Source: JAGLTZ01 sp964637695 (GTDB taxonomy: Bacteria > Blakebacterota > Blakebacteria > Blakebacterales > Blakebacteraceae). From it: DNA of 62,292 nucleotides. This document shows, piece by piece, positions 1 to 7,836 of this stretch. Below the pieces are notes generated by a model. It saw nothing but the letters and a program-made list of their open reading frames with translations, was not told where the DNA came from and did not search any database. Position 1 is the stretch's first letter, and each line of letters starts with the position of its first letter. The position numbers and the translations under genes are program-made. The stretch is taken from contig CAZWVF010000007.1 of assembly GCA_964637695.1 (NCBI GenBank), positions 1 through 62,292 of the forward strand. Direction: 5' to 3'.

Positions 1-1
1 A

Positions 2-514
2 GTATCAGGTAATTACCAGCGGGCGATGGAACTCCTTTCTGAAACATCATTAGAGGCAATAGCAACACACACATTTTTCTATCCAATATCTCTGATGAAA
101 GCGCAGCTTTACCACCTGATGGATGATACGGAGTCAGTTCGGGTTGAATGTGAGAAGGCACGTCTTATCCTGGAAAGGATGGTGGAGGGATCACCTGAAG
201 ATCCTAGACTGAGAAGTGCTCTGGGACTGGCCTACGCATACCTGGGCCGTAAGGAGGATGCCATCAAGGAGGGGAGGCTGGTTGTAGAACAGTTATATCC
301 CGTGTCATTCGATGCCGTAGCAGGACAGGAGTTCATCAGAGTCCTGGCCTGGATTTTTGTGATTGTTGGTGAATACGACGCCGCGATTGACCAGCTGGAA
401 GTACTGCTTTCCATTCCGGGACCTGTGACGGTAGCTATTCTGAAATTTCAACCGGAATGGCGACCTCTCGACGACCTTCCAAGGTTCCAGCAACTTCTGA
501 GGAAGCACAATTAA
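2..514 (+). CDS. TPR-domain protein, C-terminal part (gene starts before window)
   Basis: The reading frame is open from the first bases of the window (a codon for Val at 2-4) through an internal Met at 26 to a TAA stop at 512-514, so the visible 171 codons are the end of a longer gene. The residues form paired helices typical of tetratricopeptide repeats, with small/large alternation such as ALGLAYAYLGRKEDAI and GEYDAAIDQLEVLL. The end, with PEWRPLDDLPRFQQLL, matches the closing segment seen in many Ser/Thr-kinase/TPR or adenylate-cyclase/TPR proteins of Gemmatimonadota and Acidobacteriota. Known of the family: such TPR tails mediate protein contacts. Inferred: the missing N-terminus may carry a kinase or DNA-binding domain, but nothing here shows it. 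The next 23 bases lead directly into an IS remnant. Confidence 0.75.
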   Translation, partial: VSGNYQRAMELLSETSLEAIATHTFFYPISLMKAQLYHLMDDTESVRVECEKARLILERMVEGSPEDPRLRSALGLAYAYLGRKEDAIKEGRLVVEQLYPVSFDAVAGQEFIRVLAWIFVIVGEYDAAIDQLEVLLSIPGPVTVAILKFQPEWRPLDDLPRFQQLLRKHN

Positions 515-531
515 TCCATAAGGATTTCTGC

Positions 532-1072
532 TGTCCCCCCGAATAATTCCATCCGATCAAAAACATCGCCTTCTGTTTTACACTGTGATCGTATTCAAGC
601 TGTTTCACAGGGAAGCAATTGGCAACAGCCGGCGAAACACTCTGGCCAATGAGGAGTTATTATTGCCGAATAGTATGGGTACGCATACATAAACAGAAAT
701 GTCCAGAGGCGGGATCTTAAAGGAGCGAATTGCCAGCCTATTCTGCCAGGGGCTCCGGTAGGTCGTCCTGACTTCCTCGATGCCACAGTTGCCTAGAAAT
801 GCCCGAACTCCATGGCCGTAGATGCCGGGCCCGGCCTGCAAGGCGCGGCGACGAGGCATAGCGGTGGCTATGGCGAGGAGACGGAACGCAGCCGGTCGGG
901 ATTCGGCGCCGCTCGAATGCGACGGTTGTCGCGTGACAGGGCACTAGTATAGCAGGGCTTGAAATCATCTCTTTATTGCCACTCACGAAGGTAAATAGGG
1001 GCTTAAAACAGAATGAATAAAGTACGCGTAACTTGTTACGATTCAAAGAGGATGGAATTATTCGGGGGGACA
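532..1072. mobile_element. Degenerate insertion-sequence remnant with 23-bp terminal inverted repeats
   Basis: A perfect 23-bp inverted repeat lies at 532-554 (starting TGTCCCCCCGAATAATTCC) and 1050-1072. The 541-bp segment thus begins with TG and ends with CA, as IS ends often do. Inside is a broken integrase-core remnant on the minus strand (731-859) but no intact transposase. I see no convincing target-site duplication. TGTCCCC-type ends are common on IS481/IS3-like and related elements, but the family cannot be settled from this fragment. The element is probably immobile unless a relative elsewhere supplies transposase. Confidence 0.75.
731..859 (-). pseudogene. Integrase-core (rve) transposase fragment
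   Basis: Read on the minus strand, this stretch encodes GPGIYGHGVRAFL, then GIEEVRTTYRSPWQN. These match the conserved part of DDE integrase cores, where D-x-x-x-IYG precedes a GI-(K/E)-EV-x-T-x-x-RSPWQN block and then the catalytic Glu region. Upstream in another frame there is a possible continuation (FERRRI at about 900-915), which suggests frameshifts. The segment after RSPWQN no longer matches the family, and the catalytic Glu motif (usually N-x-x-AE) reads NRLAI. It sits inside the inverted repeats at 532-554 and 1050-1072 and is clearly broken. The assignment rests on motif recognition alone. Confidence 0.6.
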
Positions 1073-1088
1073 CGAGTGCCACTCTGTT

Positions 1089-1400
1089 TCAGATCCCGTA
1101 CGCCTCATCGTGAGATCCCAGGAGTACGAACTTGATGGTCTCGTCGTCGCGCTCACTGCAGTCTGAGCAGATCACGAACGCATCGTCGCCCTTCTTCCGA
1201 CAGGCGCGACAGTAAAGGTAGATAATGATGAAGCTCTTCTTGACCGGGCAGGAGTAGAACCCCCTGAAGTTGCCCTTGAGCGGCTCGCCCAGAGCCAGCG
1301 GTTGCTCCATGATCATCCGGACCTTGTTCTCCACTTGCTTCTTGATTCCGGAGTGTTTAAGGAACGCTTTCACAAAAGCCTCCTCAAAGAGCACTTCCAT
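1089..1400 (-). CDS. RelE/ParE-like toxin with two CxxC pairs
   Basis: This 103-residue protein has the RelE/ParE layout: two N-terminal helices (about 5-33), a beta hairpin with LKGNFRGFYSC, a long strand (KKSFIIIYLY), and a closing strand FVLLGSHDEAYG. RelE-family toxins usually cleave mRNA at the ribosome, while ParE relatives poison gyrase; which applies here is not shown. Unusually, a loop between two core strands carries C64-x2-C67 and C78-x2-C81, a spacing that could hold a zinc ion. The start ATG shares its A with the TGA stop of the upstream antitoxin gene (TGATG), so the two are probably translationally coupled. The pair lies between IS remnants, which suits a mobile toxin-antitoxin module. 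Confidence 0.75.
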   Translation of the reverse strand: MEVLFEEAFVKAFLKHSGIKKQVENKVRMIMEQPLALGEPLKGNFRGFYSCPVKKSFIIIYLYCRACRKKGDDAFVICSDCSERDDETIKFVLLGSHDEAYGI

Positions 1401-1657
1401 CAGTCGGAGAAGACCTCGTCAAAGGTGTGCCATTCGGTATTGCCGTCGCGGAGCCTGGCCTGGACTTCCTCCATGGCCTCGTGAAAAGCCGGGTGAGTGA
1501 GGATCTTCGCCGTGGTCTCGCCCTGGACCCTGCGCTTCAAACTGAGAAGATACTGGGTAATCACCTCGGCGACCGTGGTGCGGTTCTCCGCTGCGAAGAG
1601 CTTGACGAAGTCCACGAGGTCCTGGTCCAGGCTGATGTTGAGTCGGTTCTTTGCCAT
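1400..1657 (-). CDS. Ribbon-helix-helix-type antitoxin (DUF6364-like)
   Basis: This 85-residue protein starts with MAKNRLNISLDQDLVDFVKLFAAEN, the strand-helix-helix pattern of ribbon-helix-helix repressors in which the LNISL strand inserts in the DNA groove. The second helix (TVAEVITQYLLSLKRR) follows. The C-terminal half, with a helix around EAMEEVQARL and an acidic end (EWHTFDEVFSD), would be the toxin-binding tail. The protein resembles DUF6364-type antitoxins. It is encoded first in the pair and overlaps the toxin gene by one base. Known of the family: the antitoxin both neutralises the toxin and represses its own promoter. No clear operator could be read upstream, where about 90 bases separate it from the next repeat motif. 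Confidence 0.75.
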   Translation of the reverse strand: MAKNRLNISLDQDLVDFVKLFAAENRTTVAEVITQYLLSLKRRVQGETTAKILTHPAFHEAMEEVQARLRDGNTEWHTFDEVFSD

Positions 1658-1744
1658 AGTGTCCTCCCTGGCATATCTGTTCCTATTATGCGCATATCGG
1701 GAACAGAAGTCAACCGTAGTGTCTGCCAGCCGAGTTCATCGCAC

Positions 1745-1764
1745 TGCTGTCCCCCGAAGAATAG
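1745..1764 (+). repeat. Third copy of the IS-end motif
   Basis: CTGCTGTCCCCCGAAGAATA here repeats, with one base missing and one changed, the CTGCTGTCCCCCCGAATAAT found at the left end of the IS remnant (about 529-548), in the same orientation. It may be the end of another element of the same type or a duplicated flank. It stands directly before the IS110 fragment. Confidence 0.5.
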
Positions 1765-1768
1765 ACCC

Positions 1769-1913
1769 TATGGAATGACCGGCCCCTGTGGGTATGCTCT
1801 TCAGCGTCATATCGAAAAGGAAGGAGTGGTGTGCGATATCATCGCTCCGTCACTCATTCCTAGAAAACCCGGTGAGAGGATCAACACCGATCGCTGGGAC
1901 GCCCAGGAGCTGG
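1769..1913 (+). pseudogene. IS110-family transposase fragment
   Basis: The frame at 1769-1913 encodes GPCGYALQRHIEKEG, CDIIAPSLIPRKPGERI and TDRWDAQEL in succession. This is the hallmark stretch of the N-terminal DEDD domain of IS110-family transposases, whose consensus is GPTGY-L-R-L, then V-APSLIP-KPG-RVKTDRRDA. The preceding part (the first catalytic Asp region) and the whole C-terminal serine-containing domain are missing. After 1913 the frame stays open to 2059 but loses similarity. The family's usual length is 300-400 residues, so this is a short relic. It is read opposite to the neighbouring toxin-antitoxin pair. Confidence 0.65.
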
Positions 1914-2092
1914 GCCCACCACTTGCGGCATCGGCGCTCGAACGGCGTCGGCTCCTCTATCGGTGGCATCCACAGTACAGGCCCCCCACCCTCTTGCCTG
2001 GTACGCCGGTGCTGCTGCCGGAGCAGGAAGATCCTTACGGCTGGCTGAAGACATTATAGCCTGCGAGGCCTTAATAGATTTTCCGAGGTCGG

Positions 2093-2434
2093 TCAGCCTC
2101 TGATCATAATCAGCAGCATCTTGAATTGCGTGACTGCACGAAGACCGTGCGGGATATCGGCAGGCATCATTACGATATCCCCCACCGCAGGAATCACTTT
2201 CCTGTCCCCAACCGTAATCTCCACCTCTCCATCAAGAATCTGCACATATGCATCAAAGGGAGCCGAATGGGTACTCAGCTCCTCACCTGCATCGAAAGCA
2301 AAAACGGTAAGAGTACAATGTTCACTCTTCTTGATGGTCCTGCTGACAACGGCACCCTCAGCATACTCCACCAGACCGGCCAGCTCTAGCGCCTCCGCGG
2401 CTGGAATGCCGCCTTTCAGGTTTTTATCAGCCAT
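2093..2434 (-). CDS. Small cupin-domain protein
   Basis: This 113-residue protein is a single cupin barrel. The first motif spans about residues 52-70 (GEELSTHSAPFDAYVQILDGE), with a His that normally binds metal. The second spans about 82-98 (VGDIVMMPADIPHGLRA), with the second metal-ligand His. Small single-cupin proteins of this type often bind a metal or ligand and have varied or unknown roles. The start ATG shares its A with the TGA stop of the aminotransferase gene upstream (TGATG), so the two genes are translationally coupled and may share a pathway. No substrate can be named from the sequence. Confidence 0.85.
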   Translation of the reverse strand: MADKNLKGGIPAAEALELAGLVEYAEGAVVSRTIKKSEHCTLTVFAFDAGEELSTHSAPFDAYVQILDGEVEITVGDRKVIPAVGDIVMMPADIPHGLRAVTQFKMLLIMIRG

Positions 2435-3825
2435 CAGGCACCAACATACCTGTTATGGAATTCGATCCACTGCGGAAGCATCTCTTCGAGCATCTCCTTT
2501 GGTGGCAGGAAGGCGATCCTGAGATGGTGAGTCCCCTCTTTCTGACCGAATCCTGAACCGTTCACGGTGCACAGTCCTGTGGCTTCGAGCAGGTTCATGC
2601 AGTATTCGAAATCACCCGTTCCCACGGGCAACTTGTTGAACCGCGGGAAGAGGTAGAGAGCACCTATTCTCCCGAACGATTCGACTCCTTCCATCAGTTC
2701 GAAGGAATCCCTGATCATGACCGCCTTGCTGTAGAGATCGTTGAGTATCCCGTCCCGCTCCCGGGTGAACTGCTCATATGGATCGGACCCCTCCTCGGGA
2801 GGCGATACCACAAGATATGTCAGAACCTGTCCCATCGTATTGGAACAGAGATTGACTGATGCCTGCTTCAGCAGCAGATCGATGAAGTTCATTGAAGCGC
2901 CTTCAATCTCGGGCGGATTTCTCAGTTCGAAGTAGCCTCCCCGGTGACCGCATTCCCCGTAGAATCCCTTCGATGTGCTGTGGAGACTGAAGAGGGGAAT
3001 GTCATTATTGCCAATCAGTTTCGCGAAGGAAATCCATTCATTGCCGTAGAGGTTCTCCTGGTAGACTTCATCGGCAATGATTGCCAGTCTGTTCTCTCCG
3101 GCGAATTCGACCACATCCCGGCCACTCTTCCCATCCAGAATAGCGCCGGTCGGATTGCCGGGATTGATAACCACAATAGCCTTTACCTTTATTCCATCTT
3201 CCCTGGCTTTCATCAGGGATTCCTCCAGCACAGCCCGCTCCAGTAACCAGCCGCTCTCTTCATCGGGGAAGTAACCAACCAGAGTGCCGCCACACCTGCT
3301 TATCGAAGCCGAGTAGAGAGGATACTGAGGTATCGGTACCATGATACCGTCGTTCCGCTGAGAGATGAGAACTTCGAGAATCGATCTCGCCCCTTCACTG
3401 GCACCATCTGTCAGAAAGATGCTCTCGGGATCTGAAGGCACCCCATTGGTCAATGTAACGGCATCCCTTTTGTCGATAAAACCGGCAATCGCTTCTCTGA
3501 TGAACAGTGAACCCTTACTCTCTGTATAGGGACCGATACCAGAGTCCAGGTTGGAAAGGATGTGATCTGCAATATCGAGAACGTAATCGGACATGCCATC
3601 ATCGCAAGATCTTTCACGGGCGATCAGAGAGGGAACCTCGAGCAGGCTCAGCACCTCTCTGGCGAATGTGATCGGGCGCTGACCCAGAGCCTGAGGGTTA
3701 CCGATGTTGCAGGAGGTTATTGCTCTCCCCTCTTTCTTCATTTCAGCCGCCCTCTGAGGAATCGGCCCCCTGACTGCGTATTCCATTTCGATGATGTTTG
3801 GATTTACTGCAACTTTTGACGGCAT
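2434..3825 (-). CDS. Alanine-aminotransferase-like PLP enzyme (class I/II)
   Basis: This 463-residue enzyme belongs to the fold-type I aminotransferases and most resembles the alanine aminotransferase (GPT/ALT) branch. The N-terminal ITSCNIGNPQALGQRPITFAREVL is typical of that branch. Visible markers are LTDGASEGARSIL (cofactor phosphate region), NPGNPTGAIL (substrate/PLP Asn), IIADEVYQENLY (Asp and Tyr contacting PLP) and SLHSTSKGFYGECGHRGGYFE, which holds the Schiff-base Lys. Known of the family: reversible transfer of the alanine amino group to 2-oxoglutarate, linking pyruvate and glutamate. The gene leads a set with a coupled cupin gene downstream. The racemase gene lies about 30 bases upstream of its start, so the three probably form one transcript. 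Exact substrate is not proven. Confidence 0.85.
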   Translation of the reverse strand: MPSKVAVNPNIIEMEYAVRGPIPQRAAEMKKEGRAITSCNIGNPQALGQRPITFAREVLSLLEVPSLIARERSCDDGMSDYVLDIADHILSNLDSGIGPYTESKGSLFIREAIAGFIDKRDAVTLTNGVPSDPESIFLTDGASEGARSILEVLISQRNDGIMVPIPQYPLYSASISRCGGTLVGYFPDEESGWLLERAVLEESLMKAREDGIKVKAIVVINPGNPTGAILDGKSGRDVVEFAGENRLAIIADEVYQENLYGNEWISFAKLIGNNDIPLFSLHSTSKGFYGECGHRGGYFELRNPPEIEGASMNFIDLLLKQASVNLCSNTMGQVLTYLVVSPPEEGSDPYEQFTRERDGILNDLYSKAVMIRDSFELMEGVESFGRIGALYLFPRFNKLPVGTGDFEYCMNLLEATGLCTVNGSGFGQKEGTHHLRIAFLPPKEMLEEMLPQWIEFHNRYVGA

Positions 3826-3859
3826 GTTCGATTCCTCCGCACCCGTATTTTATTGTGTT

Positions 3860-4564
3860 TCAGCTCACACTTCCCGGAAAAGCCTCCCGCAGGGTCGCCT
3901 CAACCAGGATCTGGATCGAGTCAAAAACCGGCAGTTCCCGGACATCATCCTGACCGATCACTATCGGGATCTCCGTACAGCCCAGGATGATCCCATCTGC
4001 CCCCCGTCCCCTCAATCCTCCGACAACCTCCAGTAGATCAGCTCTGATATCGAGCATCTCCTGCCCGGCAGTTCCCTTGATCGAATAGATCGCACTGTGA
4101 ACCCTTTCCTGCTCCTCCTCATCTGGAAGAATCAGTTCGATATCACCGGAGGCTTTCGAGTAGACACCCGAGGATACAGTTCCACTGGTGGCCAGCAGTC
4201 CAACACGGCCCGGACCGGACCCTGCAATCGATTTGTAGACCTCCTCTATCATGTTGATGAGAGGTATGTCAATCCTTGCCGATATCTCCGGATACCAGTA
4301 GTGAGCGCTGTTGCAGGGCATGGCCAGGATCCCGGCTCCCATCACCTGAAGTCTCCTTGCTGATATAACTATCGCGTCGAGAGCTGCGGATGACCCTCCC
4401 CGGATCGATTCGGTTCTGTCGGGGACCTTTGAATAGCTGTCGATTATTACATGCAGGTGCTCCTGGTCACTGCCGGCCGCAGTGGCGGCGGTCAATCTCT
4501 GATAGAAAAGCACAGAAGCTTCGGGGCCCATGCCTCCTATTACACCGACGACCTTTTCTTCCAC
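3860..4564 (-). CDS. Aspartate/glutamate racemase family protein
   Basis: The protein (234 residues from the chosen start) has the Asp/Glu racemase layout. VGVIGGMGPEAS is near the N-terminus, the first catalytic Cys lies in LAMPCNSAHYWY, and the second Cys is near the C-terminus in GIILGCTEIPIVI. These enzymes use the two cysteines as acid/base pair to invert the alpha carbon, commonly making D-aspartate or D-glutamate. I chose GTG at 4564 because AAGGG lies about 8 bases upstream and homologues begin close to the VIGGMGP block. The frame stays open to another GTG at 4621. It lies between nuoN and the aminotransferase and could supply or consume D-amino acids with the aminotransferase, which is inference from context. 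Confidence 0.85.
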   Translation of the reverse strand: MEEKVVGVIGGMGPEASVLFYQRLTAATAAGSDQEHLHVIIDSYSKVPDRTESIRGGSSAALDAIVISARRLQVMGAGILAMPCNSAHYWYPEISARIDIPLINMIEEVYKSIAGSGPGRVGLLATSGTVSSGVYSKASGDIELILPDEEEQERVHSAIYSIKGTAGQEMLDIRADLLEVVGGLRGRGADGIILGCTEIPIVIGQDDVRELPVFDSIQILVEATLREAFPGSVS

Positions 4565-4656
4565 GGGAGAGACCCTTCTTAAGGAACCTGGAATCGAGGC
4601 ACAGATCGCATGTGCAACCACCGGTACCTATTATAATTGCCTGAGACCTGTTTGTT

Positions 4657-6138
4657 TCAGAACAAACCGGAGGCGAATCGGGCCAGATCGATCAACGGAC
4701 CGAAAAATATACCGAAGATCAGAACCGGAACGATCAGAACGGCCAGCAGTACGGGCTGCACGAGACCGATACCACCACTGGCAGGGATCTGCTCTACCTC
4801 TTCAAAGAACATCGTTTTGGCCACGCGCATATAATACCAGAGACTTACCACGCTGTTTGCTACACCAATTATGGCCAGCCAGTATAGCTGTTTGTCAATC
4901 AGCGCCGAGAAGAGATACAGCTTGCCGATAAATCCGGCCGTTGGAGGCAGTCCGGTCAGGCTGAGGAGCACTATCACAAGTCCCACGCCCAGCATCGGCC
5001 TGCGGCTTCCCAGACCTGCAAATGCATCGATATCCACTGTCCCCTTCTCCCGTTCGATCATGTCGACCACCAGGAAGAAGGCCAGGTTGGCAAAGTAGTA
5101 GACCATCAGGTAGAAGAGTACGGCTGTCAGGCCCCTGCCTGAAAAAGCTGCCAGACCCATCAGCAGATATCCCGCATGGGCAACACCCGAGTATGCGAGC
5201 AGTCGCTTCAGGTTGGTCTGCTTGAGAGCGGCCAGGTTACCCAGGGTCATTGTTATGACTGCAAAGGCAGCCAGGATCGAAGACCACGACAGACCGCCGG
5301 CCGCAAACCAGGTACCTGTTGACTCTGAGACCGGTCCGGCCCCCAGAGCCCATACAAGCCGGGCAAGCAATGCGACCCCGGCAGCTTTCGGCCCGACGGC
5401 GAAGAAAGCGGCCGCGGGAGTCGGAGCACCCTCATACACGTCTGGTGCCCAGAAGTGGAAGGGCACCATGCTCATCTTGTAACCGGCGCCGGCCAGCGTG
5501 AGAATCACTGCAACAAGAAGACCGATACCCGGCTCAACCGCCCTCAGGGCGCTCCCGATCTCATAGATATTGGTATGTCCGGTAAGTCCGTATAGAAGGC
5601 TGAAACCATACATCATGGCACCGGAAGCGAAGGCGCCGTAGATGATATACTTGGTGGAGGCTTCTGAGCCCTTCCTGTCATCCTTGTAGTATCCGGCCAT
5701 CACGTAGGAGGGGATGCTTATCAGTTCGAGTGAAATGAAGATCATCACGATGTTGACCGCACCGACCAGCAGATAGGCCCCGATCAGTGTTGTCAGCATC
5801 AGTGAGTAGAACTCGCCTCCCCTGCGGCCGATCGCCCCGTCGTCAGCGGCATGCGGGGCAGTAAAGACCAGCACACCGACCGCCGCGACACTGAAGAAGA
5901 TCCTGAAGAATGTGACGAAAGGATCAATGGCTGTAGTGCCGTAAAAGATCAGCACCGGTCCCTGGTCTGCACTCGTTAGTGCTGCCAGTGCTGCCGCTGC
6001 GACTCCGATACCGGTAAGCCAGGCGGCAGACAGGGCCTTATGCGTCCTCATCGCAACATCTGCAATGATCACCAGTACAAGCGTACCGGTGAGAATCAGC
6101 TCCGGTACGAAGTAACTGAGGCTCTCGACCGTTTCCAT
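4657..6138 (-). CDS. nuoN: NADH-quinone oxidoreductase subunit N
   Basis: This 493-residue protein is an antiporter-like membrane subunit of respiratory complex I, with about 14 hydrophobic helices. It carries the conserved lysine helix (GAGYKMSMVPFHFWAPDVYEGAPTP) and the following TNLKRLLAYSGVAHAGYLLMGL block. Subunits L, M and N form the proton-pumping arm in the cytoplasmic membrane. This is the last gene of the nuo cluster, as in most bacteria. It is set apart from nuoM by an unusually long 198-base spacer rich in inverted repeats, while all other junctions in the cluster are short or overlapping. Its length is normal for the family. The racemase gene follows 36 to 92 bases downstream, depending on its start. 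Confidence 0.95.
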   Translation of the reverse strand: METVESLSYFVPELILTGTLVLVIIADVAMRTHKALSAAWLTGIGVAAAALAALTSADQGPVLIFYGTTAIDPFVTFFRIFFSVAAVGVLVFTAPHAADDGAIGRRGGEFYSLMLTTLIGAYLLVGAVNIVMIFISLELISIPSYVMAGYYKDDRKGSEASTKYIIYGAFASGAMMYGFSLLYGLTGHTNIYEIGSALRAVEPGIGLLVAVILTLAGAGYKMSMVPFHFWAPDVYEGAPTPAAAFFAVGPKAAGVALLARLVWALGAGPVSESTGTWFAAGGLSWSSILAAFAVITMTLGNLAALKQTNLKRLLAYSGVAHAGYLLMGLAAFSGRGLTAVLFYLMVYYFANLAFFLVVDMIEREKGTVDIDAFAGLGSRRPMLGVGLVIVLLSLTGLPPTAGFIGKLYLFSALIDKQLYWLAIIGVANSVVSLWYYMRVAKTMFFEEVEQIPASGGIGLVQPVLLAVLIVPVLIFGIFFGPLIDLARFASGLF

Positions 6139-6336
6139 TAATCCGTTCCCTTAGCCGAATACCCATTCGGAGAATCCGAATGGGTAGAGGCGCAGTTCTC
6201 GAAATGGAAGCCGGCAATTCCCCGCGAGGTCAAGGAAGTTAACGGGTTGCGCGGAAGCGTACATAACTGTACGCCGCACAAGCAACCCGGCAGGCTGACG
6301 CAGAGATCGCGGGAAAGGGCCGCTTCCGATCGTGAA
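6139..6336 (-). promoter_or_regulatory. Structured nuoM-nuoN spacer with two inverted repeats
   Basis: The spacer contains two hairpin-forming repeats. The first is a perfect 11-bp stem, TACCCATTCGG (6160-6170) against CCGAATGGGTA (6176-6186), with a 5-base loop. The second is a compound stem: GGGTTGC (6244-6250) pairs with GCAACCC (6282-6288), enclosing GCGTAC (6257-6262) with GTACGC (6269-6274). No run of T follows on the minus strand, so these do not look like ordinary terminators. They could be mRNA processing or stability elements that adjust nuoN output, or copies of a dispersed repeat. Nothing protein-coding is convincing here. Confidence 0.55.
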
Positions 6337-7815
6337 CTAGCCGATGACATTGATAATCTGTTGCAGCGTCTTATCCATGATGTTGATCAGAATGCCCGGG
6401 AAGATCCCGAATATGATCGTCAGGATTGCCAGCGGAATCAGGGTGAATGCTTCACGCGTGGAGACATCGGGGAAACCCTTGTACTCATCTTTCAGCCTGC
6501 CGAGGAATACCCGCTGGATCGTCCACAGTATGTAGGCCGCAGTTATGATCAGGCCGGTGATGCTGATAATCGTAAGAGTTCTGAATACGGTGAATGCACC
6601 CAGCAGGCTCATGATCTCACCTATGAACCCCGACATTCCAGGCAGACCCAGCGATCCCATCATGAGGACGATCGAGATACCCATGTAACGAGGCATGTTC
6701 ACACCCAGTCCGCCGAAGCGATCGATGTCACGGTGATGGGCACGGTCGTAGATCACCCCGACCAGGAGAAAGAGCCCGCCTGCGAGAATTCCGTGGCTCA
6801 ACACCTGGAACATGGCCCCGTTCATGCCGAGCGGCGTAAGGGAGGCCATTCCCAGCATAACGAATCCCATGTGACTGATCGAGCTGTACGCCACCAGTTT
6901 CTTGAAGTCGGTCTGCGCCATCGCCACAAGGGCACCGTATACGATATTGATCACTCCAATTAAAGCCAGCCAGTAGGCGAACCAGACCGTTCCCTCCGGC
7001 AGCATCGGGAAGCTGATCCTCAGAAGACCGTATACACCCATCTTCAGCAGGATCCCGGCAAGGATGACGCTGATCGGTGTCGGTGCCTCCACATGAGCAT
7101 CGGGCAACCATGTGTGGAACGGGAAAGCCGGTATCTTGATGGCGAATCCGATGTAGAACGCCAGGAATACCCAGATCTGCAGGCTCCTTGCCCATCCGGC
7201 GGCACTACTCATCAGTTCCAGCATGTTGAACGTATGCGGATCACTGGAGAAGTAGAGGACCAGCATACCCAGCAGGATCAGTACCGATCCGATGAGTGTA
7301 TATATGAAGAACTTGATGGCGGCGTATTCACGCCTCGGTCCACCCCAGATACCGATCAGGAAATACATCGGCAGCAGCATCAGTTCCCAGAAGACGTAGA
7401 AGAGGAAGAAATCGAGGGCGATAAATGTTCCATACATTCCCGTCGTAAGCACCATGAAGAGTATGTGGAAGCCCTTGACCCCCTTCTCAATCCCCCACGA
7501 CGCAAACACCGAGATAACAGTAAGGAGTCCCGTCAGAAGGATTAGAGGAAATGACAGCCCGTCAACACCCACGAAGTAGAGGATGTTGAACTGCCTGATC
7601 CACGGTACCTTTTCGACAAACTGGAAACCCGCCTCCGTGGTGGCACCAATCATGGCATAATCCCAGATGCTCCACAGGTAGAGTCCTATCGCGAAGGGGA
7701 TCGCCGTGGCGACCACAGCGGTCCAGCGTATGACCAGGTGTTTTTCCCTCGGGGTAAACAGCATGACCAGTGCCCCGAGCACGGGAAAGAATGCGATTAT
7801 GGTCAGGTAGCCCAT
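6337..7815 (-). CDS. nuoM: NADH-quinone oxidoreductase subunit M
   Basis: This 492-residue protein is a 14-helix antiporter-like subunit of complex I. The conserved blocks are the Glu-bearing helix (FYVFWELMLLPMYFLIGIWG), the Lys-bearing FAIKIPAFPFHTWLPDAHVEAPTP, and TDFKKLVAYSSISHMGFVMLG. It forms part of the proton-translocating membrane arm. The gene follows nuoL with a 21-base gap and precedes the hairpin-rich spacer before nuoN. The length is normal for the family and no key residue appears to be missing. I see no promoter inside the gap, so it is most likely read as part of the long nuo transcript. Confidence 0.97.
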   Translation of the reverse strand: MGYLTIIAFFPVLGALVMLFTPREKHLVIRWTAVVATAIPFAIGLYLWSIWDYAMIGATTEAGFQFVEKVPWIRQFNILYFVGVDGLSFPLILLTGLLTVISVFASWGIEKGVKGFHILFMVLTTGMYGTFIALDFFLFYVFWELMLLPMYFLIGIWGGPRREYAAIKFFIYTLIGSVLILLGMLVLYFSSDPHTFNMLELMSSAAGWARSLQIWVFLAFYIGFAIKIPAFPFHTWLPDAHVEAPTPISVILAGILLKMGVYGLLRISFPMLPEGTVWFAYWLALIGVINIVYGALVAMAQTDFKKLVAYSSISHMGFVMLGMASLTPLGMNGAMFQVLSHGILAGGLFLLVGVIYDRAHHRDIDRFGGLGVNMPRYMGISIVLMMGSLGLPGMSGFIGEIMSLLGAFTVFRTLTIISITGLIITAAYILWTIQRVFLGRLKDEYKGFPDVSTREAFTLIPLAILTIIFGIFPGILINIMDKTLQQIINVIG

Positions 7816-7836
7816 GTGCTTGTTACTCCCGTGATC

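Noticed and set aside
738..1082. A 114-codon minus-strand frame inside the IS remnant
   Set aside because: It is in a different frame from the recognisable integrase remnant and has no sensible fold; FERRRI may be a frameshifted scrap.
1427..2059. A 210-codon plus-strand frame
   Set aside because: Its first half is the antisense of the ribbon-helix-helix antitoxin gene. Only 1769-1913 has real similarity (IS110 fragment), so it is not one gene.
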